64,000 nt of DNA, from contig NZ_JBPUSJ010000006.1 in NCBI RefSeq assembly GCF_051851475.1, forward strand, positions 266,734-330,733, in the 5' to 3' direction. Positions 53,525 to 61,851 of this stretch are shown here, one piece after another (within the stretch, counting starts at the first letter, position 1; each line of letters starts with the position of its first letter). This DNA comes from Carboxylicivirga taeanensis. GTDB taxonomy: Bacteria; Bacteroidota; Bacteroidia; Bacteroidales; Marinilabiliaceae. The position numbers and the translations under genes are program-made. Below the pieces are notes generated by a model, which ran no database searches, was not told the DNA's origin, and saw nothing but the letters and a program-made list of their open reading frames with translations.

Positions 53525-53624
53525 ACCTTGTTTAACTAGCTTAGTTCGCTATTATCGCAACTGCCATATAAACAATCCCATCCTTTATTTCGCTCTAATG
53601 AGCACTTTAAGTTACAATAATTAA

Positions 53625-53945
53625 CAACATGATTATTGTTTGGTGGTAAGTTATTAACAGAAAAAACACTCCACTTTACACACCAAAAGGGGAGGTAGTG
53701 TTATCAGGTTTTGGTAGTTGCCATTTTCCTATTCAGCAGTTATACTGCTTTTGCTATGTTGGAATGTAAGGGCCGTTTGCGTCTCTGCAGATAGTCATTG
53801 TGCCATTGTAGCCTGCCATTGCCTGTATATAAATGCCGTTTGTTTGGCTGTCAACAGCCATTGTTTCAGTGTAGATGGTTATTGCTCGAGTTCAGGAGGC
53901 GATTGTTTGGGCGCAGGTGACGATTGATTGACTGTATCTGCAAAA
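53625..53945. other. gene-poor stretch with two degenerate 30-base repeats
   Basis: I see no convincing gene. GCCGTTTG...CATTGT occurs at 53772-53801 and 53835-53864, matching at 21 of 30 positions. Frames on both strands look weakly protein-like because of the repeat. Confidence 0.5.
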
Positions 53946-53949
53946 ATAT

Positions 53950-54030
53950 CTCCATCGCCTTCGGTGCTTTCTCCTGAGGCCGTTAATCTGTGCGATAATT
54001 CTACCTTTAGGGAGAAACACGAAAGGAGAG
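53950..54030. repeat. long imperfect inverted repeat, REP-like
   Basis: The left arm CTCC..CCTTCGGTGCTTTCTCC (53950-53974) pairs with GGAGAAACACGAAAGGAG (54011-54028) around 36 bases. There is no T run on either strand, so it is not a simple terminator. It lies 20 bases past the cupin stop. Confidence 0.5.
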
Positions 54031-54049
54031 GGTCTGTAGCTATTTTTTA

Positions 54050-54502
54050 CTAATCGTTATACGACCAAATTTTATCCTGTCCGGATGTCCCTTCAAATAA
54101 CTCAATCTGCTTATCGGCGGGCATAAATACAACATCCGGAAAGACATTTGTTCCAACGTCTAAATATTTTAGTGTTTCACTATCTGAGGTATTCTTCAAT
54201 TGATGCACCCCCTTTTCTCCGGCCGGAAACCTTAAAATGTCGCCCGGCTTAACCTTCGATACGCCATTTTCTGTTACGACCTCTCCATGTCCCTCAGTAA
54301 TATAGAAAACCTCTTCGTTGCAAGTATGAAAGTGAAGTGGCCAATTGGCTTTCCCGGGCGGGATTTCATAGACATCGCAATACAACTTATTGACGTGCTC
54401 AGCATCAATTAATTTCTTTCTGCAATGTTCTATTTCCTCGGCCTTCGACCAGGTGTGTCCTTTTACTTCTTTTTCATTAACCAGTAGTGTTTTATGCTTC
54501 AT
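54050..54502 (-). CDS. cupin-domain protein
   Basis: About 150 residues from ATG 54502 (opening MKHKTLLVNEKEVKGHTW); an in-frame ATG at 54574 is less likely. The cupin motif 1 is PLHFHTCNEEVFYITEGHGEV and motif 2 is PGDILRFPAGEKGVHQLKN, with histidines and a glutamate placed for metal binding. Single-domain cupins of this type include sugar isomerases, dioxygenase-like proteins and sensors; the function here is unknown. A second cupin gene lies 178 bases upstream on the same strand. Confidence 0.8.
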   Translation of the reverse strand: MKHKTLLVNEKEVKGHTWSKAEEIEHCRKKLIDAEHVNKLYCDVYEIPPGKANWPLHFHTCNEEVFYITEGHGEVVTENGVSKVKPGDILRFPAGEKGVHQLKNTSDSETLKYLDVGTNVFPDVVFMPADKQIELFEGTSGQDKIWSYND

Positions 54503-54680
54503 AGTTTTGTGGTTTTTTTCATTGAATAGTTTATTTAGCTCAACAGCTTTCTTGTTTTGTAGCGAACGAACCATGCAACAAGAGGTTGCATGGCTTACGT
54601 GAGTTATGCACTTTAGGCTTGTGTTTTCATAGCAGGTGCTTAATTACCCAAACGGTCAAACCAGGAGCTATCTGATTGTT

Positions 54681-55139
54681 TTATTCTGTCCACATCTTCG
54701 TTCCCTCAGCCAGCAAGCCGTCTTCAACGCAAAACTGCTCCAACGATCCTTGTTTATTCTGAATGCAAAGAAAGGATAGTGGCGAATCAGAATTGTTTCG
54801 ATAAATTCTTTTTCCTTCGGGAGCAATTCGTATGACAGTGCCTTCGGAGACGTCAAAAACCGAATCGTCCACTTGAAATTGGCCTGAGCCTTTTAATATT
54901 ACATATACTTCTTCATTGTTTTTGTGCTGATGAAAAAAGGGCATTTCAGCATGAGGAGGCAAGGTGGTGAAAGATATTTCGGCACTGCTGGAGTTTAACT
55001 GTTCGCCAACAAACACTTTCCCTTTTATTTCTTGATGAGTTTTCGGATGGATATAGGTGTAATCCTTAATGTCATCCAGGTTTCCTATATCAACTGCTGA
55101 ATGGTTAACGCCTTCTGACTTTGTTTTTAGCTCTTTCAT
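54681..55139 (-). CDS. cupin-domain protein
   Basis: The 152-residue protein has cupin motif 1 MPFFHQHKNNEEVYVILKGSGQF and motif 2 EGTVIRIAPEGKRIYRNNSD, with the metal-binding His, His and Glu of motif 1. It is related in fold, but only distantly in sequence, to the cupin encoded downstream. The function is unknown; a role in sugar or small-molecule metabolism would be guesswork. Confidence 0.8.
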   Translation of the reverse strand: MKELKTKSEGVNHSAVDIGNLDDIKDYTYIHPKTHQEIKGKVFVGEQLNSSSAEISFTTLPPHAEMPFFHQHKNNEEVYVILKGSGQFQVDDSVFDVSEGTVIRIAPEGKRIYRNNSDSPLSFLCIQNKQGSLEQFCVEDGLLAEGTKMWTE

Positions 55140-55246
55140 TTCTATGGATTAAGGTTAATATTTAAAATGTTATTTTGAAGTTCATGGTGACCACCGTTAT
55201 GCGAAATGCAAAACTTGGCGCAAGGTCATTGAGAGGGTCGAGGAGC

Positions 55247-55285
55247 AGGGTTTCCCATAGAACCTTCATTGTATGGAGAAACCCT
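55247..55285. other. hairpin without T run after the S9-type gene
   Basis: AGGGTTTCCCATA pairs with TATGGAGAAACCCT (one bulged base) around 12 bases. It lies eight bases past the stop of the S9-type gene and may end or stabilise its transcript. Confidence 0.45.
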
Positions 55286-55292
55286 TACTTGT

Positions 55293-56366
55293 TTAAAATT
55301 TGTATCCGGCCTTTTGGATATCCTGCAGGTTGTTAAATGGTTTCTCTGGCTTCAGGTGCTGGTTCATGTGCTTGTATATCTTCACCCGTATCTCCTTGGC
55401 TTTTTTGGTATCCATTCGGTCAAACGAGTGACCGCCCGGCACAGCCTGGTATATTTCGTAGTCGAACTGTTTATTATCGGCTTTCAGCGATTTAATCAGG
55501 TGCTCCACCTCCAGCACATGCACATCGTTATCGTTGGTGTTGGTGTGTATAAGCAAGGGGGTGTTTTTAAACTTATGAGTATTCCAGGCCGGTGAGCGCC
55601 GGCGGTATTCTTCCACATTGTGGTGGGCCGACTGGCCAATATGATAGTCGGCCTCATACAAGGCCCGGTATTCGTCGTCGTAATATCCCATGCGGGCTAC
55701 CAGGTCGCTCACCGGAACGCCGGCATAAGCTACCGCATAATCGTTGGGGTGCTCAAAAATATTGAAAAGGGTGATTAAGCCACCGTGGCTCCAGCCCATA
55801 ATACCTACCCGGTTTTTGTCGATAAAAGAATAGTTTTCGAGCATGTAGTTTTTACTGGAATATACATCCTCTACTTCCAGTCCACCATAATCAATCTTCT
55901 CGTAGTGGCCTTTACCATAGCCTGTACTGCCGCGGTATTCGGCGGCTACCACCACATATCCCTGGCTTACCAGCTCGCGCACAATGTGCGTGTAGTAGGT
56001 CGTAAAATCGGCATGAACGCCGCCATGGGGTAGTACCATCAGCGGGTATGTTTTATTCGTATCCAGATTTTTGGGGAAGAAGAGGTACGACCAGAATTTT
56101 ACCGGATTGCCTGCACCCAGTGCTGTGGGGTTTTTCTCTTTCCATTTAGGCGGGCCATACATGTACACTTTATCAACATAGGCAATGTCGCCCAGTCGCT
56201 CATGCCACATCAGGTCGTCTACCATTTTTTCAAGTCGGTCGAGCCGGTGACGCAGGTTTTCATCATTGGTTTGCAGAATGCTTTCAAGCGTTGTGTTCTG
56301 GCTAAAGGCCGATGACGCGAATGCCAATAGCATCAGCATCAGGCTGAGGGGAAGAAGATGTTTCAT
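55293..56366 (-). CDS. secreted S9-type alpha/beta hydrolase (prolyl oligopeptidase family)
   Basis: The 357-residue protein has a signal peptide (about residues 1-22, ending SAFS). The alpha/beta-hydrolase fold has LMVLPHGGVH (oxyanion), the nucleophile elbow MGWSHGGLIT, an acid in HTNTNDNDVHVLEVEHL and the histidine in PGGHSFDRMD, the S9 order. There is no beta-propeller domain, so it is a compact secreted form. It would hydrolyse peptides or esters in the periplasm. It is transcribed alone on the minus strand, with a terminator between it and mutS2. Confidence 0.85.
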   Translation of the reverse strand: MKHLLPLSLMLMLLAFASSAFSQNTTLESILQTNDENLRHRLDRLEKMVDDLMWHERLGDIAYVDKVYMYGPPKWKEKNPTALGAGNPVKFWSYLFFPKNLDTNKTYPLMVLPHGGVHADFTTYYTHIVRELVSQGYVVVAAEYRGSTGYGKGHYEKIDYGGLEVEDVYSSKNYMLENYSFIDKNRVGIMGWSHGGLITLFNIFEHPNDYAVAYAGVPVSDLVARMGYYDDEYRALYEADYHIGQSAHHNVEEYRRRSPAWNTHKFKNTPLLIHTNTNDNDVHVLEVEHLIKSLKADNKQFDYEIYQAVPGGHSFDRMDTKKAKEIRVKIYKHMNQHLKPEKPFNNLQDIQKAGYKF

Positions 56367-56401
56367 AGTTTAGCAGATTTAGTATTTGAACTCTAAGAAA
56401 T

Positions 56402-56436
56402 AAAAAAAGGCACTTATCAACAATGATAAATGCCTA
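56402..56436 (-). terminator. intrinsic terminator after mutS2
   Basis: On the minus strand AGGCATTTATCA and TGATAAGTGCCT pair (one mismatch), followed by TTTTTTTATTT. It lies upstream of the S9-type gene. Confidence 0.75.
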
Positions 56437-56449
56437 TAATTATTATCAG

Positions 56450-56509
56450 GTATAATTCAATCCTTCAAGTAGGTGTATTTTCCCCTTGGCGAAGGGGGAT
56501 GAATTATAC
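56450..56509. repeat. 60-base palindromic element with inner hairpin
   Basis: GTATAATTCA (56450) and TGAATTATAC (56500) form perfect 10-base terminal inverted repeats. Inside, TCCCCTT..AAGGGGGA makes a second hairpin. The form resembles a REP or small MITE-like unit. Confidence 0.5.
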
Positions 56510-56597
56510 AGATATTCTGTGAGAAAGCATCCGGCGGGTGAGGGGCCTGCTTGCCTACCTTATGAAAGGCGGCTACCGTCCTTCTTAAGAACTCCCG

Positions 56598-59102
56598 TTA
56601 CCCGATTTCAACAATGGTGATGCCACTGCCTCCATACTGCACATGCTCATCGCGAAATGAGCTGACAAAAGGCAGTGTATCCAGCTGCTCTCGTATCATC
56701 AGGCGCAGGATGCCGTTGCCTTTACCATGCAGTATTTTCACCTCCGACACTTCGCAAATAACCGCTTCGTCCAGGTGGTTCAAAACCATCTGTATGGCTT
56801 CCTCCGCCCGTTTGCCGCGCACGTCTATATCCGGTTTAAAATTCAATTTGCGCTCTCTTACTTTATCACCTACATTAGATATGGATGCGGTCGGATTAGC
56901 AATGTTTGCCCGTTTAACAGCATTACCGGCTACTTTCTCCAAGCGATTCATTTTGACGGTGGTACTCAAGCTGCCAAAGGCTACTGTAGCCTCGTTACCT
57001 TGAATTTTCATGACCTCACCCGGGGTGTTTTGGCCTTTGAGCTTCACATTATCTCCCACCTGTATGGGCGTTTCTACCTTTTTAGGGCGCAGCTTGGCCG
57101 CTACCTTTTCCTCATCTGCCTTATTCTTTTGGCGGTTGGCCTTGCGTTTTTCCCGCTCCTCAATCTGACGAATTTTTCGCTCTATCTGCTCATCTTTCTG
57201 CTTTTTGTCGCTTGCCAGCTCTTTAAAAGATTCCAGTTTCTGACGGGCCAGCCTGGTTTTTTCCTTATTGGCCTGAGTTTCTTTAATGGTGCGGATGGTA
57301 TTTTCTATCTCCTTATTGGCGTTCGACAGCAGGTGCTGTGCTTCTGCTTTAGCCTGGTCAAGTATTTCTTTTCGTTCGTTTTTGATGTTCTGCAAATCCA
57401 GCTGATAGCGTTCCAATACATCCGCCAGTCTTTTTTCGTTGATGCGGATGGTGTTCCGTTTCTGCTCCCAGTAGCGCTTGTCGCGCACAATCTCGCGCAA
57501 GTTTTTGTCGTAGTCCACATGTTCTTGCCCGATTTTCTCTTTGGCACTGGATAAAATATTTTCGGGTAGGCCTATTTTTCGGGCTATTTCAAAAGCAAAG
57601 GAGGAGCCCGGTTGGGCAATTTGCAATTTATACAACGGCATTATCCGGCCGGTGTCGAAGAGCATGGCTCCGTTTTCGATGCCTTCGGTGAGCGAGGCCA
57701 TGTGTTTCAGGTTCGTATAGTGCGTCGTAATAACACCGTATACTTTCTGTTTATTCAGTTGCTCCAGCACACTTTCAGCAATGGCGCCACCCAGCATGGG
57801 TTCCGTTCCGGTACCAAACTCATCAATGAGTATCAGTGTTTCCTGCTGGCTATACCGTAAAAAGAGTTTCATGTTAAACAGGTGGGAGCTGTAGGTACTC
57901 AGGTCGTTTTCGATGGACTGCTCATCCCCCATATCCATAAACAGGTGCTTGAAAATACCCATTGTAGAACCTTCATCAACCGGCACCAGCAAGCCGCACT
58001 GGAACATGTACTGCAGCAGACCCACTGTTTGCAAACAAACGGATTTACCACCCGCATTGGGCCCCGATATCAGCAGCAGACGCTGTTTGGGATCGGATAA
58101 TTCAATAGTTAAGGGCACTACTTCTTTATTAACAGCTTTATGCTGCAGGTAGAGGAGCGGATGCACGGCATTTCGCCAGTCAAAATTCTGCTGATTTTTA
58201 TAGTTGGGCAGCAGGGCATTAATGCTGATGGCAAAGCGCGCTTTAGCCCTGATGAAATCAATGGTACCCATAAACTGGTAGGACTGCAGTAAATCATCAA
58301 TGTATGGGCGAATCACATTGGCCATTTCAATCAAAATGCGCGTCATTTCTCTGCGCTCCGCATATTCGAGCTCGCGCAGTTCGTTGTTGATCTCCACCAC
58401 TTCGGCGGGCTCAATAAAAGAGGTCTTACCGGTGGCCGACTCATCTTGTACTATACCTCCCAGTTTGCGCTTGTTTGCCGCCGGAACAGGTATAACAGCT
58501 CGTCCGTCGCGAATAGAAACGGTTACATCAGCATCCACCAGGCCGTCTTGTTTGGCCCGTTTCAGGATGGCGCTTAGCCTGCGCGATATGCTGTTTTGTT
58601 TGTTAAATATCTCTTTACGGATGCGGGCCAGCTCGGGAGAGGCGGTGTCTTTAATTTTTCCGAATTTGTTGAGTATACCGTCTATGTTATCTTGTATAAA
58701 CGGATAAACGGCCACTTCGGCTACCAGTTCCTTTAGCTTGGGGTAGTCTTCCTCTTCTTTTTTGTTGAAGAATCGACAAATATCATTGATAGTGCTTAAG
58801 GAGCGTTTCAGGTCGAACAGTTCACTTTCGTCCATAAATCGCCCTTCTGTCCGTATCCGTTTCAGCGGTTCCCTGACATCTATAAAATAGCCGCTGGGGA
58901 AATTATCTTCCTCCAGGCAGACACGCTTGAATTCGTTGGTGCGCAATTGGTTGAGTTCAATCTCCTCAAAATTGGTACTAAAGTTCATAGCATCAACCAC
59001 TTCACGCCCTAAGCCGCTCATGCAGCTTTCTTTAACCAGTTCACGTATGCGGGTAAACTTTATTTTGTCTTCGAAACTATCCGGATATATCACTTCTCTC
59101 AT
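56598..59102 (-). CDS. mutS2: endonuclease MutS2
   Basis: From ATG 59102 (opening MREVIYPDSFEDKIKF) the protein has about 834 residues; an in-frame TTG at 59120 is less likely. It has the MutS core with Walker A LISGPNAGGKSVCLQ, Walker B LILIDEFGTGTEP and the ITTHYTNLK segment. A long charged coiled coil with KOW-like PIQVGDNVKLKGQNTPGEV follows, and a C-terminal Smr nuclease domain (DIDVRGKRAEEAI, ILHGKGNGILR). The mismatch-recognition N-terminal domain of MutS1 is missing, as expected. MutS2 proteins suppress recombination or rescue collided ribosomes. Confidence 0.95.
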   Translation of the reverse strand: MREVIYPDSFEDKIKFTRIRELVKESCMSGLGREVVDAMNFSTNFEEIELNQLRTNEFKRVCLEEDNFPSGYFIDVREPLKRIRTEGRFMDESELFDLKRSLSTINDICRFFNKKEEEDYPKLKELVAEVAVYPFIQDNIDGILNKFGKIKDTASPELARIRKEIFNKQNSISRRLSAILKRAKQDGLVDADVTVSIRDGRAVIPVPAANKRKLGGIVQDESATGKTSFIEPAEVVEINNELRELEYAERREMTRILIEMANVIRPYIDDLLQSYQFMGTIDFIRAKARFAISINALLPNYKNQQNFDWRNAVHPLLYLQHKAVNKEVVPLTIELSDPKQRLLLISGPNAGGKSVCLQTVGLLQYMFQCGLLVPVDEGSTMGIFKHLFMDMGDEQSIENDLSTYSSHLFNMKLFLRYSQQETLILIDEFGTGTEPMLGGAIAESVLEQLNKQKVYGVITTHYTNLKHMASLTEGIENGAMLFDTGRIMPLYKLQIAQPGSSFAFEIARKIGLPENILSSAKEKIGQEHVDYDKNLREIVRDKRYWEQKRNTIRINEKRLADVLERYQLDLQNIKNERKEILDQAKAEAQHLLSNANKEIENTIRTIKETQANKEKTRLARQKLESFKELASDKKQKDEQIERKIRQIEEREKRKANRQKNKADEEKVAAKLRPKKVETPIQVGDNVKLKGQNTPGEVMKIQGNEATVAFGSLSTTVKMNRLEKVAGNAVKRANIANPTASISNVGDKVRERKLNFKPDIDVRGKRAEEAIQMVLNHLDEAVICEVSEVKILHGKGNGILRLMIREQLDTLPFVSSFRDEHVQYGGSGITIVEIG

Positions 59103-59189
59103 TTTGTGCAAAAATAACAAAACACCTTCGCTTTATGAAAGAAGCAGTGGCAGATAAGTACTTAATTGAAAAAAAAGTGTTAAAATTCT

Positions 59190-59372
59190 TTTTTTTTCAT
59201 CTTGTCTACTTGACACCCTGCTATTATGGGTGTAATTTAGCTTTCGAATCTAATATTTACACGGCTCTCCTGGTCCCCAAATATAGAAACATTCGGATGT
59301 GTGTGAGGTTTAGGTTAGAATTTTTTTTCTTAGAATGTTTCTTTGCCTGTCTCCCCAGACAGGCTTTTTTTT
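59190..59372 (+). ncRNA. candidate small RNA ending in an orphan terminator
   Basis: The plus strand ends here in a perfect terminator (GCCTGTCT/AGACAGGC, 59345-59364, then eight T residues), but no plus-strand gene precedes it; both neighbours are on the minus strand. The approximate 5' end is unknown. TTGACA, 17 bases and TAATTT (59209-59237) could be a promoter of the general bacterial form, although this phylum normally uses TAnnTTTG. A hairpin ACACCC/GGGTGT lies near the 5' side. No known RNA family is recognised. Confidence 0.35.
59345..59372 (+). terminator. orphan intrinsic terminator
   Basis: GCCTGTCT and AGACAGGC pair around CCCC, followed by eight T residues. The polarity is plus only. 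Confidence 0.85.
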
Positions 59373-59398
59373 GTGCATTCCTTACTGGAAAATTGAAA

Positions 59399-59968
59399 TC
59401 AGGGGTTTAAAGCGCTGTTTGCATACTGTTCAAGCGCTGTAAAAAGGGTTAGCGGGGATTGTGTGCGCCATTTTACACTGTTGAGCTTTCCGCCATACAA
59501 GATGTAATAGTTGAGGTTTATTTTGTCAAACTCTTCCAGTACGTGCTGCCTGAAATTAACAGCCATTATCCAGCCATCATCAAGATCGTTGAACCAGTCT
59601 TCGTAATAGGAATCATCCGAATAATGAAAGTTGAGCACATTTTCACCAATTAATATAAACTTATTGATGCCCAAAGCTTCCATATTTTCGATCACTGTGC
59701 GTTTGAGGTGCATGATGTCATTATAGAGACAATCATTCCATTCGCCCATTAGTTCAATAATGGCAAACTGTTTCTCGTAGCTAACAAATAGTACTTTCAG
59801 ATAGAGTGTATTGGACCCAAACTCGTCCCAATTAGGATGGATGTAATGATTGTAGATGGTATTTCGACATAAAAACTCATCATACACCTCTCCATAGAAA
59901 AGCGAGTGGGGATCGGTATGAGCCTGATAAAGTGTTTCCCAGCGTTTAAATGGTTCAATGTTTTGCAT
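59399..59968 (-). CDS. conserved hypothetical protein
   Basis: About 189 residues from ATG 59968 (opening MQNIEPFKRWETLYQAHTDPHSLFYG); the frame extends upstream to 60073, but that stretch looks unlike the rest. The product is soluble, rich in aromatic and acidic residues, with segments LKVLFVSYEKQFAIIELMGEWNDCLYND and INKFILIGENVLNFHYSDDSYYEDW. It has no signal peptide or membrane span. I know similar unnamed proteins only from Bacteroidota and cannot give a role. It is divergent from the gate-domain membrane protein gene. Confidence 0.75.
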   Translation of the reverse strand: MQNIEPFKRWETLYQAHTDPHSLFYGEVYDEFLCRNTIYNHYIHPNWDEFGSNTLYLKVLFVSYEKQFAIIELMGEWNDCLYNDIMHLKRTVIENMEALGINKFILIGENVLNFHYSDDSYYEDWFNDLDDGWIMAVNFRQHVLEEFDKINLNYYILYGGKLNSVKWRTQSPLTLFTALEQYANSALNP

Positions 59969-60150
59969 TTGGTACTCTTCTGTAGTTTTTTTGTGAGCAG
60001 CAAATTTAATTGATATGCTGCAGTTTGCGTAGCCTCGCCCATGTTTTAATGTTAAAAAGTGCGGATGAATCATTAAAAAACCTTGATTTATTTCATGAAA
60101 AAAATCTTTAAATGGTGATTTTCGTCTTGTTTTCGCGCTGAACCCATGTC

Positions 60151-60158
60151 TATTTTTG
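60151..60158 (+). promoter_or_regulatory. candidate -7 box of the gate-domain gene
   Basis: TATTTTTG matches TAnnTTTG, 19 bases before the ATG; TTG lies about 21 bases upstream of it. Confidence 0.45.
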
Positions 60159-60177
60159 GACGGTAAAACAAGACAAA

Positions 60178-61341
60178 ATGAGTGCGTTAAAAAAATTAAA
60201 GGAACGAGGTTATCTTGAACGACGCCGCTACGAGGCGCTCTTCTTCTTATTATTCTTTGGAGCCTTTTTTGGCTACCTTGGTCATGTAATGGGTGTGACC
60301 AACCTGCTTAATACATTAATGCGTACAGCCCACGACTTGCTGATGAATACGGTGTTTTTTATTATGGGGATTACCGTATTAACCGGGGCTTTAGGGCGTT
60401 TAATGATTGAGTTTGGGGTGGTTCGATTGCTGGAAGTGTTGCTGGCTCCTCTGATGCGACCACTTTTTAATCTGCCTGGAGTGAGTGCGCTGGCGGGATT
60501 GATGACTTTTTTCTCGGATAACCCGGCTATCATCAGTTTATCTAATGACAAGAACTTCAGTCGGTATTTTAAAACGCACGAACTGATCTCTTTAACAAAT
60601 TTCGGAACCGCTTTTGGAATGGGATTAATTGTACTGGCTTTTATGACCGGACTTGGCTATTTTTCGGGGGCGATGATTGGTTTAGCTGGCGCAGTGATAG
60701 GCGCAGTCATTTCTACCCGACTGATGCAATACCTCATAAAAGGCTGTATCCCTCCAGACAGAACGATTGATGGGGAAGGCGATGAGGAAAAAATATCTTT
60801 TGAATCGAAAGGAAGTACTTTTCAGCGTTTTCTAAACGCTATGCTTGATGGTGGTAAATCAGGTGTAAATCTTGGTCTGGCCATTATTCCCGGAGTGTTG
60901 GTAATTAGTACCATGGTAATGGTTATTACTTTTAAGCCGGCCGATGCGGCTATTGGTTACCAGGGCCTGGCCTATGAAGGAGTGCCGATTTTGCCCAAAC
61001 TGGCTGGCTCTATCGACTGGCTGTTTGAAGCATTGTTTGGCTTCGAGTATCCAGAGTTGATTGCTTTTCCTGTTACTTCATTGGGGGCTGTGGGTGCAGC
61101 TTTATCTATGGTGAAAGCTTTTATTGCTCAGGGTATTGTAGGTGGCAACGAAATAGCCGTATTCACAGCGATGGGAATGTGTTGGAGTGGTTACTTAAGT
61201 ACGCACACCGCTATGCTCGACACACTCAAGTTTCGTGAATTAACCTCAAAGGCTCTATTGGCTCACACAGTGGGAGGATTGTTTGCCGGTGTTTCAGCTC
61301 ACTACATTTTTGTATTACTAAGTTATTTTCAAATAGTTTAA
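60178..61341 (+). CDS. nucleoside-recognition (Gate) domain membrane protein
   Basis: The 387-residue protein has eight to ten membrane spans arranged as two Gate-like halves (about 45-150 and 225-385). It includes the segments TFFSDNPAIISLSNDKNFSRYF and SLGAVGAALSMVKAF. A cytoplasmic loop with DRTIDGEGDEEK separates the halves. Relatives are annotated as transporter gate-domain or YjiH/spore-maturation-like proteins; the substrate is unknown. It stands alone and ends before a terminator. Confidence 0.75.
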   Translation: MSALKKLKERGYLERRRYEALFFLLFFGAFFGYLGHVMGVTNLLNTLMRTAHDLLMNTVFFIMGITVLTGALGRLMIEFGVVRLLEVLLAPLMRPLFNLPGVSALAGLMTFFSDNPAIISLSNDKNFSRYFKTHELISLTNFGTAFGMGLIVLAFMTGLGYFSGAMIGLAGAVIGAVISTRLMQYLIKGCIPPDRTIDGEGDEEKISFESKGSTFQRFLNAMLDGGKSGVNLGLAIIPGVLVISTMVMVITFKPADAAIGYQGLAYEGVPILPKLAGSIDWLFEALFGFEYPELIAFPVTSLGAVGAALSMVKAFIAQGIVGGNEIAVFTAMGMCWSGYLSTHTAMLDTLKFRELTSKALLAHTVGGLFAGVSAHYIFVLLSYFQIV

Positions 61342-61364
61342 TCAGTTCGAAATATTTTAATAGC

Positions 61365-61400
61365 AAAGGGCGAATCATCACGATTCGCCCTTTTATTTTA
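61365..61400 (+). terminator. terminator between the gate-domain gene and the sigma operon
   Basis: AAAGGGCGAATC and GATTCGCCCTTT form a perfect 12-pair stem followed by TATTTTA. The flanking A-rich side may serve the minus strand as well. Confidence 0.8.
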
Positions 61401-61412
61401 GATGTATATCTG

Positions 61413-61841
61413 TTAAATATTGGCCAGCCGGTTAAAGAAACGATCAATGCCAATAAGTATGATGATGCCGGCGGCTGTAAAATAAACGATGGACGGCATC
61501 TTCTGCATGGCAGTGCTTATTGTCCCAAGGTTGCCCGATAGCTGGGAGAAGTCGATAAAGGAGTTGTTGGAGCTTATTTGGTTCCAGTAGTTAATAATAA
61601 CCGAGGCATCGAATAAGAAACTGATAGCCAGCAGGGCCGCAAAACCCCCGATTATCCACCAACGGTTGTTCTTATTAATTATGGGCTGATAGTCAATTGC
61701 ATTTTCAGTCCAATCGCTAAACACCCGGTTCATTGTTTCTGTTTTGATAGATTCAGGTGCTTCTTCTAGACTAAAATCGTTAAACAGATTTTTAATCATC
61801 TTATCCGTTTCTTCGGCGCTATGTTTGTTTTCTTTATTCAT
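61413..61841 (-). CDS. probable anti-sigma factor, two-span membrane protein
   Basis: The 142-residue product has a polar N-terminal 60 residues (EETDKMIKNLFNDFSLEEAPESIKTETM), a first membrane helix (WWIIGGFAALLAISFLF) and a second near the end (IVYFTAAGIIILIGIDRFF). It starts 10 bases after the ECF sigma gene on the same transcript, the usual place for an anti-sigma factor, and the N-terminal cytoplasmic part would bind sigma. The zinc HxxxCxxC motif of many anti-sigmas is absent. The function is inferred from position and shape only. Confidence 0.6.
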   Translation of the reverse strand: MNKENKHSAEETDKMIKNLFNDFSLEEAPESIKTETMNRVFSDWTENAIDYQPIINKNNRWWIIGGFAALLAISFLFDASVIINYWNQISSNNSFIDFSQLSGNLGTISTAMQKMPSIVYFTAAGIIILIGIDRFFNRLANI

Positions 61842-61851
61842 GACCTCTCAT

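Noticed and set aside
53400..53624. Plus-strand frame of 74 codons
   Set aside because: It crosses an attC-like element and lies opposite a better small minus-strand frame.
53718..53927. Plus-strand frame with regularly spaced cysteines
   Set aside because: The cysteine pattern comes from the degenerate 30-base repeat; no start context or family support.
53879..54046. Minus-strand frame continuing after the first cupin, with acidic and proline-rich text
   Set aside because: It has no start codon and falls in the long inverted repeat, which explains the open frame.
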